From Euperipatoides rowelli (taxonomy: Eukaryota; Onychophora; Udeonychophora; Euonychophora; Peripatopsidae): a stretch of DNA of 10,736 nt. Shown here piece after piece: positions 1-7,475 of the stretch (positions within the stretch are counted from its first letter, which is position 1; the number at the start of each line of letters is the position of its first letter). A model generated the notes under the pieces. That model saw only the letters and a list, made by a program, of their open reading frames with translations, was not told the DNA's origin and searched no databases. The position numbers were made by a program, and so were the translations under genes. The stretch is from the NCBI GenBank assembly GCA_003024985.2, contig PXIH01S0084528.1; one strand, written 5' to 3'.

Positions 1-38
1 ATTTATAGCCAATTTAAAAGCAATAAAATTGAAGAGGG

Positions 39-811
39 CTACTACCCATTAGTTGCCCCATCAAATACAGCTAAAAGGCTTTTTAAATATTGTCAAAATA
101 TAATTATTCAAATTATATTAAAAAAATGCACGCCAATTAATATCAGATTCATCAAAAGTTAAAATTAAGCCTGAATATCATATGATTTCTTTAGATGTAA
201 AATCACTTTATGGACCAGTCGATCTAGAAACTACAATAGACTATTTTGATATATAGGTATATAGTGACAAATCAAAACAATTTAAAATGAAATTAATACA
301 ACTAAAAACAATATTATAATTTTGCACCAAAGATTTACATGCCTTTTTAACAATATTCCTTATGTTCAGTCCCAGGGCTTTCCCTGGGCTCGGTGTTGTC
401 AGGCCTATTGGTAGATATTGAATTGGATATCTTGGAACATAAAGTTCTGAAGATGCCAGACATGATCTCCAAAAATTGCATTTTACCGTAGATATGTTGA
501 TGACATCATAGCGGTCGTAGTCCCTGACTCCCATAATATTAAATCAATTTAATATACAATCAGAAAATATGAAATTTTCTCTGGAAATTGAACAATGTAA
601 TACACTGAATTTTTTAAATATAAAAATATTAAGACAGGATCATAGTTTAGAATATCAATTTATCCAAAAGTCACACAAAACACAATTAAATATCTTTTTC
701 GTCTATGTATTCTTTTTCTGTAAAATTTAACATATTAAACAAGATATTTTGAGGGCAATAAATATATGTAGTAAATTTGTCCTTTTTGAATATAGCATTT
801 TATTTATATGA
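39..811 (+). pseudogene. Penelope-like element reverse transcriptase, decayed
   Basis: Remnant of a PLE reverse transcriptase, which in a live element copies its RNA at chromosomal breaks. The signal is spread over three frames. At 140-253 the frame reads MISLDVKSLYGPVDLET, matching RT motif A of PLEs (DV.SL...VPL), then a TAG. At 360-480 it reads GLSLGSVLSGLLVDIELD, matching the PLE G.PMGSPLS..LADI block. At 481-549 it reads FYRRYVDDIIAVV, the catalytic YVDD box. At 548-811 it reads NTLNFLNIKI (PLE NTL.FLD) and, after a TAA at 728, DILRAINICSKF, the conserved RA..IC thumb motif. Bases 39-138 weakly resemble the LRPI.S...SPTYNL..F segment upstream of motif A and are tentative. Both catalytic aspartate regions survive, but stops and frameshifts make it non-functional. 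The C-terminal GIY-YIG endonuclease is absent; a LINE remnant begins on the opposite strand where it should continue. The start lies beyond the left edge. Confidence 0.82.
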
Positions 812-837
812 ATAATGATTATCTATAAAATTTATTA

Positions 838-1948
838 ATGAAAAAAAGATTGCCCACCAATGTTCTTAGGACGGTATCTCTCATAAAGACTACTAAGTAC
901 TGTGAGGAAACTGTCATAAGCAATATTCAGTCAGAACTAAGATAAACTTCCTGCCAATTCACATCAAGTAAAGCCATTCTCAAACAAATAACACATTCCA
1001 GACTTNTTAGTCTCCATAATACTGGCAAACACAATGATCAACATTATCAGGGTATATTAAAAAAACAGGCAAATGATCAGATATATCTGAGATCAATTCT
1101 AAACATCTAGAATATACAAAATTAGTATAAATATATCAGAGTAGAAATAGTCTGAGTTATGCAAGAACGTTGATCAATAAGGGGATAAAGAGAAAAAGTC
1201 AAAGGGAATAAATGGAATCCAGAAATTCTTTAACCAGTATAATTATATTTCAACAAGTTAATATTAAAATCACCCATTAAACTCACATAATTATCTTCTC
1301 TGATTACTTTAAATCATATCAAATCAAGAGCTTCAGTATACTCACATACACTAACATGAGGAGCTCTATAACTCAGGCCAATAAGTGTAATGTTTTTACT
1401 ACTATTACTTATTTCAATGAAGGGTAACTCAATAACATCATTAGAAACCGATAGATCAATCAAATTTTATATAGAGTGTCTTCTGCAACATATAAACCCA
1501 AACCATCCTCACATCCATGACTTCATTCCCAGCTCTCAAATCTAGATCCAGACAACATCTCCAGGCAATCATGTCCTAGCCAAGTTTCAGATATCCCAAT
1601 AACAGTGAATTTGAATGACTCAAAAAAATCCTTAATATTACAAAAATTCGTTCTTAAGCTTCTAGCAATAAAATGTATAATATAAAAATTATCAATCAGT
1701 CCAAAATCATTAATTGAATTGTGAAATTCCTCTGTATCAGCACAAGTTATGAGTTATCCATCTCAATCAAATTTGCCTTCCCTCCCCCCTCCTACATCCC
1801 CCAAACACACACACAGAAACAGCATTTTGACCAACCAAGCACACCATAGGGCCTGGATTAGGCAAAACATCTACAGATTGACAATAACAAACCAATGTAT
1901 CACTATTGTTCTGAAAGATATTTTGAGCCTAAACATAAATAAAAACAT
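838..1948 (-). pseudogene. CR1/L2/Jockey-like LINE ORF2, N-terminus and APE endonuclease, decayed
   Basis: Reads right to left. An ATG at 1948-1946 opens a hydrophobic N-terminus (MFLFMFRLK) and a 2A-like DVLPNPGP at 1871-1848, a feature of many CR1/L2-type LINE ORF2 proteins. A missing T near 1896 (present at 4655 in the second copy) breaks this frame. The APE endonuclease follows: FIARSLRTNF (1672-1643; NARSL block), FKFTVIGISETWL with GISETWL at 1597-1577 (catalytic Glu at 1588-1586), a GLGLYVAEDTLY stretch, IGLSYRAPHVSV near 1395-1340, GDFNINLL (1274-1251) and SDISDHLPVF (1090-1061, catalytic His at 1075-1073). The endonuclease-RT linker is recognisable as DVNWQEV and then FLTVLSSLYERYRPKN, ending near 838. 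Stops and frameshifts are present throughout. No RT domain follows; the sequence meets the PLE remnant instead. Bases 1803-1948 belong to the duplicated unit, so the left duplication edge lies inside this element. The endonuclease assignment is firm; the clade is an inference. Confidence 0.85.
1805..1814. repeat. (AC)5 tract at the duplication edge
   Basis: Short dinucleotide run two bases inside the left edge of copy 1, repeated at 4563-4572 at the internal junction. Simple sequence at the breakpoint may have favoured the rearrangement or misled an assembler. Confidence 0.8.
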
Positions 1949-2088
1949 ATATTAAAAAAAATTAATCTCCATTTAAAATTATAAAAATTATAAATGAAAT
2001 AATAAATGTTTTGTAAATAGTATTAATTTTATTACATTGCAGTCATTGAGAAAGTTCAAATCTGGAAAGATAGCCCATAGCCTATATC

Positions 2089-2091
<3 letters not shown>

Positions 2092-2120
<29 letters not shown>

Positions 2121-2160
2121 GTTTTAATATGTTTCACCCCGGAGGGTGAAATATTTTATT
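2092..2160 (-). mobile_element. Poly(A)-tailed 3' end of a minus-strand retroelement, copy 1
   Basis: Read on the minus strand: an AATAAA signal (2160-2155), a perfect hairpin (stem TTTCACCC/GGGTGAAA at 2132-2139 and 2144-2151, 4-base loop), an AT-rich spacer, then 29 uninterrupted A (2120-2092). A poly(A) signal, a terminal hairpin and a long pure A tail is the arrangement of a retroposed LINE or SINE 3' terminus inserted on the minus strand. The body would lie to the right of 2160, but I see no coding homology there, so the element is short, non-coding or truncated. The identity of the family is not established. Confidence 0.6.
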
Positions 2161-2767
2161 TACAATATTTATCTGTGTTTCTAACAACAGGTCTTATAGT
2201 AATAAATATTAGCCTCTACAATAGAGTAAAATTATCAGACAGAAAATATGAATTTCTAATACTCAGGGACTGAACACAATTATCTTCAAAATTATTATAA
2301 AGGAACAAGAATGACAAGTTTGAACTACACAGGAGAAACAAAACAAATAGATTAAAATACAAACAAAAAAAAACACAAATGGAAAGAAAACAAAAGCCAA
2401 AATAATATAATATAGTATCTTGCACACACCTCTTATATGCCCCCCACACACACACCTTTACAATATGAAGTTGATAAAGAAAAACGAAAAAAAAAAAACA
2501 GTTTTATTTTTATTACACACACACACACACAATCATGCCCTTTATATCACGATATCCTTTATCTATAAGAGAAATAAATTAAATTACTAGAATAGTGGGC
2601 AGCACTTAACAGGATCAAACCATCAAACAGATGTCTGAAATAACCTTCACAGTAGGTACAGTAGTTATCTGTTTATTCCCTGAGTAGTAGAGACTAGAAT
2701 TTTACCATTATCTTTGTAATTTTACTACAAATGACCACACAATATGAGCATAAAATAGAATTTGCAC
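2161..2767. other. Unassigned AT-rich sequence of the unit (copy 1; copy 2 at 4920-5526)
   Basis: No coding or RNA-gene signal seen on either strand. It holds A-rich runs, short CA runs near 2441-2456 and an (AC)8 microsatellite at 2515-2530 (5274-5289 in copy 2). Part of it may be the body of the minus-strand retroelement whose poly(A) tail lies at 2092-2120. Open frames here begin at GTG codons and encode low-complexity F/C/V-rich peptides. Confidence 0.5.
2515..2530. repeat. (AC)8 microsatellite, copy 1
   Basis: Perfect dinucleotide run; the same length is found at 5274-5289 in copy 2. Confidence 0.9.
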
Positions 2768-2955
2768 ATTCTCTTTATAGAGAGTGTTTGTTTTTGTTAT
2801 TATATTCTTTTATGTTTTTAATGTATTATGGAATTCTTTATTATTATACTCCAAGATTCTAAATTCTCTTTATAGAGAATTTTTATTTTATTTTTGTTAT
2901 TACATTCATTTATGTTTTAATGTATTGTTGTAATTCTTTATGATGTTATTCCTTC
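2768..2955 (+). repeat. Two diverged ~95-bp tandem repeats, each led by a palindrome (copy 1)
   Basis: Repeat A is 2768-2862 and repeat B is 2863-2955. Both begin attctctttatagag, an imperfect palindrome that in B is complete (ATTCTC.TATA.GAGAAT type), and share tttttgttatta, ttttatg, aatgtatt and aattcttta in the same order. They differ by scattered substitutions and small indels, so this duplication is much older than the 2.76 kb one. They lie just upstream of the LINE-like 3' terminus and may be repeats of its 3' UTR. Confidence 0.75.
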
Positions 2956-3058
2956 TTGTTGTGTTGCTTGTATAAACTTTTGTAAACGATTTGTACTGTA
3001 TAGGCCTCTGGCTTAATCTTTTAGTAATAATTATTAATATTATTATGATTATTATTAC
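2956..3058 (+). mobile_element. LINE-like 3' terminus with hairpin and (ATT)n tail, copy 1
   Basis: T-rich sequence with tataaacttttgtaaac leads to taggcctctggctta (3001-3015), which folds into a 6-bp stem with a 3-base loop (one G.T pair). A TTA/ATT-rich microsatellite follows (3022-3058). A T-rich 3' UTR, a small GGCC..GGCTTAA hairpin and a short-unit microsatellite instead of poly(A) is how many CR1/L2/Jockey-type LINEs end in invertebrate genomes. No ORF2 sequence precedes it, so it would be a severely 5'-truncated insertion. Whether it belongs to the same family as the minus-strand LINE at 838-1948 cannot be told by eye. Confidence 0.5.
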
Positions 3059-4338
3059 AATTCATATTTAGGTTGACCAGATGTTACTGTACTCAGAGTA
3101 GACATTACTTTTGGTCGTATTTTAAGACCTTTTTTTTTTTTAGTTGACTAGATGTTTTGTCAACTTTTAGCAGATTTGATAAGCTTTTTTTGGAAAAAAA
3201 AAACTGCAAAGTAAGAGATTATCCTGGAGAGGAATGATGTAGGACAGATGATGAAAATATAAGACATGTCCTACCAAAGTAGGATGGGTGGTCATCCTAT
3301 CATATTGGCTGTATGGCTGATGCTTTAGTTTAGACAATGCAACATTTGCATTCAAATTCTTGAATATGGAACCCCCAGAACCATTAATTGCAGGAGGGTC
3401 TTCATCTCTGAGTGAAAGAATCAATAATAAGCCATGTGAAATAAGAAAATGGACTATAAATGTTCAAATAGCAAATCTCAGATAACTGTCCAGGCAGGGT
3501 TTAGCCCCTGGTGAACATGTCCAAGCATATTGGGGCCATGATTGTGACTGTGCGGCCAACGTGTCTTGACCGTGATCAGTGTTTTGTTTCTTTGAATCCA
3601 GATTATTATTCCTGTAGTCCATCTTTACTGGTTTTCAAAATAAGATGTTTAGGCTACATTATATTATATGATTTTTTTTATTGCTAAAAGATGTCTGTGC
3701 AGGAATGATTAGTATTTGATCATCTTAATAACACTCAATAAACTAAACCATAATCAAGAAAGAGTTTATAGTTAAGATTTATTTCTAGCTTTTTAAATAA
3801 TTTATCAAAACATTGGGAATATTTAAAAGAGCATGATGTATTTTAAATTTATATTGGAAATTTTAGCATCATAATGTAGATTTTTTTCATAAATAAAAAG
3901 ATCTTACATTTTTAGAATGGATATTATGATCAAGTTTTAAATTTAAAGAATTAAATCAGTTTTGTCAAGTGCGCCATCTATGATTTGCTCCAAATCTAAG
4001 AACTAAAAAAAATTCAAAGAAAAATCAAAAAATTTTCTCAATGCATTCTTCAAATAAGAAAATAATACTCAAAATACTATTTGGATTTTGAAAAACAAAA
4101 ACAACATAATTCGTCCATCAAATTTTTTTGCTTTACTAAATTAATTTTAATGTCAAAATAGAAGATTTATGGAATTATTCAAAATTGTATTTCCATTCAT
4201 TTTGGCAGTTGACTGATTGGCAGTATTTCAATCAAAGAACTTAATTTTATTTATTATAAGAATTATTCTTATTATTTGTATTTTCTTTTTGATAATTATT
4301 TGTGTTCTTGGGCATTATCAGATGTGTCAGGCCATAAG
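3059..4338. other. Unassigned part of the unit (copy 1; copy 2 at 5818-7097)
   Basis: No convincing gene. The start (3075-3116) can form an imperfect hairpin (GACCA/TGGTC, ATGT/ACAT, ACT/AGT), followed by ggtc..gacc and by GTTGAC..GTCAAC at 3143-3165. A 6-bp hairpin lies at 3269-3284. The sequence at about 3200-3620 is less AT-rich than its surroundings and has an 85-codon minus-strand frame (3424-3167) that begins at TTG and resembles nothing I recognise. From about 3640 the sequence is plain AT-rich with runs of A and T. Confidence 0.5.
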
Positions 4339-4357
4339 TTTATTTATTTATTTATTC
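4339..4357. repeat. (TTTA)n microsatellite, copy 1
   Basis: Between four and five TTTA units; repeated unchanged at 7098-7116. Confidence 0.8.
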
Positions 4358-4560
4358 TCTGCAGTTACATTATGTGTAAGTAAATTGAATTGATGAAGGA
4401 GACTTAGTTCAGATTCCCAAGAGACATCTGGCAAATAGAGCGGATGTCTTTTATCCTGTAGATTTATGTTATATAAATATATATTTATTTTAATTCATAA
4501 TAATTATTAAGCAGAAAATTAATCAATTAAAGGAAGTAGGCCTAATCTCTTATTTTCAGT

Positions 4561-4707
4561 AAACACACACACAGAAACAGCATTTTGACCAACCAAGCAC
4601 ACCATAGGGCCTGGATTAGGCAAAACATCTACAGATTGACAATAACAAACCAATTGTATCACTATTGTTCTGAAAGATATTTTGAGCCTAAACATAAATA
4701 AAAACAT
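4561..4707 (-). pseudogene. Duplicated 5' stub of the CR1-like LINE ORF2 with 2A-like motif
   Basis: ATG at 4707-4705 opens MFLFMFRLKISFRTIVIQLV, then CYCQSV and DVLPNPGP (4629-4606), then MVCLVGQNAVSVCVF. The pattern is a hydrophobic run followed by D.x.NPGP, as at the N-terminus of ORF2 in many CR1/L2-type LINEs, where it resembles ribosome-skipping 2A peptides (canonical D-V/I-E-x-NPGP; here Leu replaces Glu). The frame is intact over this stretch, unlike copy 1. At 4561 the LINE sequence stops and the frame reads 13 codons into the end of copy 1 before a stop at 4521-4519, so the 62-codon frame is a product of the duplication junction, not a gene. No endonuclease follows. Confidence 0.75.
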
Positions 4708-4847
4708 ATATTAAAAAAAATTAATCTCCATTTAAAATTATAAAAATTATAAATGAAATAATAAATGTTTTGTAAATAGTATTAATTTTATTACATTGCA
4801 GTCATTGAGAAAGTTCAAATCTGGAAAGATAGCCCATAGCCTATATC

Positions 4848-4850
<3 letters not shown>

Positions 4851-4879
<29 letters not shown>

Positions 4880-4919
4880 GTTTTAATATGTTTCACCCCG
4901 GAGGGTGAAATATTTTATT
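4851..4919 (-). mobile_element. Poly(A)-tailed 3' end of a minus-strand retroelement, copy 2
   Basis: Same structure as at 2092-2160, shifted by 2759: 29-base T tract at 4851-4879, hairpin arms at 4891-4898 and 4903-4910, AATAAA (minus) at 4919-4914. The homopolymer has exactly the same length in both copies. Confidence 0.6.
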
Positions 4920-5273
4920 TACAATATTTATCTGTGTTTCTAACAACAGGTCTTATAGTAATAAATATTAGCCTCTACAATAGAGTAAAATTATCAGACA
5001 GAAAATATGAATTTCTAATACTCAGGGACTGAACACAATTATCTTCAAAATTATTATAAAGGAACAAGAATGACAAGTTTGAACTACACAGGAGAAACAA
5101 AACAAATAGATTAAAATACAAACAAAAAAAAACACAAATGGAAAGAAAACAAAAGCCAAAATAATATAATATAGTATCTTGCACACACCTCTTATATGCC
5201 CCCCACACACACACCTTTACAATATGAAGTTGATAAAGAAAAACGAAAAAAAAAAAACAGTTTTATTTTTATT

Positions 5274-5289
5274 ACACACACACACACAC
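5274..5289. repeat. (AC)8 microsatellite, copy 2
   Basis: Perfect dinucleotide run identical in length to that at 2515-2530. Confidence 0.9.
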
Positions 5290-5526
5290 AATCATGCCCT
5301 TTATATCACGATATCCTTTATCTATAAGAGAAATAAATTAAATTACTAGAATAGTGGGCAGCACTTAACAGGATCAAACCATCAAACAGATGTCTGAAAT
5401 AACCTTCACAGTAGGTACAGTAGTTATCTGTTTATTCCCTGAGTAGTAGAGACTAGAATTTTACCATTATCTTTGTAATTTTACTACAAATGACCACACA
5501 ATATGAGCATAAAATAGAATTTGCAC

Positions 5527-5714
5527 ATTCTCTTTATAGAGAGTGTTTGTTTTTGTTATTATATTCTTTTATGTTTTTAATGTATTATGGAATTCTTTAT
5601 TATTATACTCCAAGATTCTAAATTCTCTTTATAGAGAATTTTTATTTTATTTTTGTTATTACATTCATTTATGTTTTAATGTATTGTTGTAATTCTTTAT
5701 GATGTTATTCCTTC
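5527..5714 (+). repeat. Two diverged ~95-bp tandem repeats (copy 2)
   Basis: Same pair as at 2768-2955, displaced by 2759 (5527-5621 and 5622-5714). Confidence 0.75.
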
Positions 5715-5817
5715 TTGTTGTGTTGCTTGTATAAACTTTTGTAAACGATTTGTACTGTATAGGCCTCTGGCTTAATCTTTTAGTAATAATTATTAATATT
5801 ATTATGATTATTATTAC
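5715..5817 (+). mobile_element. LINE-like 3' terminus with hairpin and (ATT)n tail, copy 2
   Basis: Identical to 2956-3058, with the hairpin at 5760-5774 and the microsatellite tail at 5781-5817. Confidence 0.5.
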
Positions 5818-7097
5818 AATTCATATTTAGGTTGACCAGATGTTACTGTACTCAGAGTAGACATTACTTTTGGTCGTATTTTAAGACCTTTTTTTTTTTT
5901 AGTTGACTAGATGTTTTGTCAACTTTTAGCAGATTTGATAAGCTTTTTTTGGAAAAAAAAAACTGCAAAGTAAGAGATTATCCTGGAGAGGAATGATGTA
6001 GGACAGATGATGAAAATATAAGACATGTCCTACCAAAGTAGGATGGGTGGTCATCCTATCATATTGGCTGTATGGCTGATGCTTTAGTTTAGACAATGCA
6101 ACATTTGCATTCAAATTCTTGAATATGGAACCCCCAGAACCATTAATTGCAGGAGGGTCTTCATCTCTGAGTGAAAGAATCAATAATAAGCCATGTGAAA
6201 TAAGAAAATGGACTATAAATGTTCAAATAGCAAATCTCAGATAACTGTCCAGGCAGGGTTTAGCCCCTGGTGAACATGTCCAAGCATATTGGGGCCATGA
6301 TTGTGACTGTGCGGCCAACGTGTCTTGACCGTGATCAGTGTTTTGTTTCTTTGAATCCAGATTATTATTCCTGTAGTCCATCTTTACTGGTTTTCAAAAT
6401 AAGATGTTTAGGCTACATTATATTATATGATTTTTTTTATTGCTAAAAGATGTCTGTGCAGGAATGATTAGTATTTGATCATCTTAATAACACTCAATAA
6501 ACTAAACCATAATCAAGAAAGAGTTTATAGTTAAGATTTATTTCTAGCTTTTTAAATAATTTATCAAAACATTGGGAATATTTAAAAGAGCATGATGTAT
6601 TTTAAATTTATATTGGAAATTTTAGCATCATAATGTAGATTTTTTTCATAAATAAAAAGATCTTACATTTTTAGAATGGATATTATGATCAAGTTTTAAA
6701 TTTAAAGAATTAAATCAGTTTTGTCAAGTGCGCCATCTATGATTTGCTCCAAATCTAAGAACTAAAAAAAATTCAAAGAAAAATCAAAAAATTTTCTCAA
6801 TGCATTCTTCAAATAAGAAAATAATACTCAAAATACTATTTGGATTTTGAAAAACAAAAACAACATAATTCGTCCATCAAATTTTTTTGCTTTACTAAAT
6901 TAATTTTAATGTCAAAATAGAAGATTTATGGAATTATTCAAAATTGTATTTCCATTCATTTTGGCAGTTGACTGATTGGCAGTATTTCAATCAAAGAACT
7001 TAATTTTATTTATTATAAGAATTATTCTTATTATTTGTATTTTCTTTTTGATAATTATTTGTGTTCTTGGGCATTATCAGATGTGTCAGGCCATAAG

Positions 7098-7116
7098 TTT
7101 ATTTATTTATTTATTC
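7098..7116. repeat. (TTTA)n microsatellite, copy 2
   Basis: Same tract as at 4339-4357. Confidence 0.8.
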
Positions 7117-7319
7117 TCTGCAGTTACATTATGTGTAAGTAAATTGAATTGATGAAGGAGACTTAGTTCAGATTCCCAAGAGACATCTGGCAAATAGAGC
7201 GGATGTCTTTTATCCTGTAGATTTATGTTATATAAATATATATTTATTTTAATTCATAATAATTATTAAGCAGAAAATTAATCAATTAAAGGAAGTAGGC
7301 CTAATCTCTTATTTTCAGT

Positions 7320-7475
7320 TCGCCTTAATTTTAAAGAGTGGATTAGGATGAGTCAACATACATCTATGCACCATTAATAAAGTTAGCCTAAGTCTTACTA
7401 AGTAGGCTTAACTGTACTTAGAAAGACTTAACCTTTATTCTCTTGTTTCACCTTTACTATCACTTACTTCAAAAT
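7320..7475. other. Sequence between the duplication and LINE ORF1
   Basis: About 150 bases without coding signal. An imperfect inverted repeat built on gttagcctaagt and ctaagtaggcttaac lies near 7392-7422, with further ctta/taag repeats to about 7435. It could be the 5' UTR of the following LINE; the element's true 5' end is not visible. Confidence 0.4.

Larger units (their letters stand above)
1803..4560. repeat. 2.76 kb tandem duplication, copy 1
   Basis: First copy of a 2758-bp unit followed immediately by a second copy. It starts at aaacacac (1803) and ends at tattttcagt (4560). From 1897 onward every position matches the base 2759 further on, in all blocks I compared, including a 29-base T tract, an (AC)8 tract and a (TTTA)n tract. 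The only difference found is one T missing between 1896 and 1897. The bases left of the unit (ccccc) and right of copy 2 (tcgcc) share nothing with the internal junction, so I see no microhomology. The left flank continues the minus-strand LINE without a break, so copy 1 has the ancestral left context. Confidence 0.97.
4561..7319. repeat. 2.76 kb tandem duplication, copy 2
   Basis: Second copy (2759 bp), head to tail with copy 1. It keeps the extra T at 4655 that preserves the LINE N-terminal frame. Its left edge at 4561 cuts that LINE and joins it to the end of copy 1 (cagt/aaac), which makes 4560/4561 the new junction. Its right edge at 7319 continues into the unique sequence leading to the ORF1/ORF2 LINE, so copy 2 has the ancestral right context. 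Identity in both the coding-like and the fast-evolving simple-sequence tracts means a very recent duplication or a duplicated assembly segment. Confidence 0.97.

Noticed and set aside
241-534. 97-codon minus-strand frame
   Set aside because: It is antisense to the clear PLE reverse transcriptase blocks.
811-945. Plus-strand extension of the PLE (KKRLPTNVLRTVS frame)
   Set aside because: The minus strand here reads FLTVLSSLYERYRPKN, a good match to the LINE endonuclease-RT linker and continuous with the endonuclease upstream of it, so the plus frame is a shadow.
1749-1955. 68-codon plus-strand frame
   Set aside because: It is antisense to the LINE N-terminus with the NPGP motif.
2037-2273. 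78-codon plus-strand frame, repeated at 4796-5032
   Set aside because: It begins at TTG, runs through the 29-T tract (poly-Phe) and the retroelement hairpin, and resembles no protein.
2216-2455. 79- and 62-codon minus-strand frames, repeated at 4975-5214
   Set aside because: The 79-codon frame starts at GTG. Both cover simple CA- and A-rich DNA and yield low-complexity F/C/V-rich peptides.
2768-2955. CRISPR-like array
   Set aside because: Only two diverged, directly abutting repeats of about 95 bases with no spacers, in a eukaryotic context.
3167-3424. 85-codon minus-strand frame, repeated at 5926-6183
   Set aside because: It starts at TTG and shows no recognisable motif; identity between copies is explained by the duplication and says nothing about coding constraint.
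7303-7319. Splice-acceptor-like tctcttattttcag at the end of the unit (also 4544-4559)
   Set aside because: No exon-like coding sequence follows at either position; T-rich stretches ending in CAG are common in AT-rich DNA.
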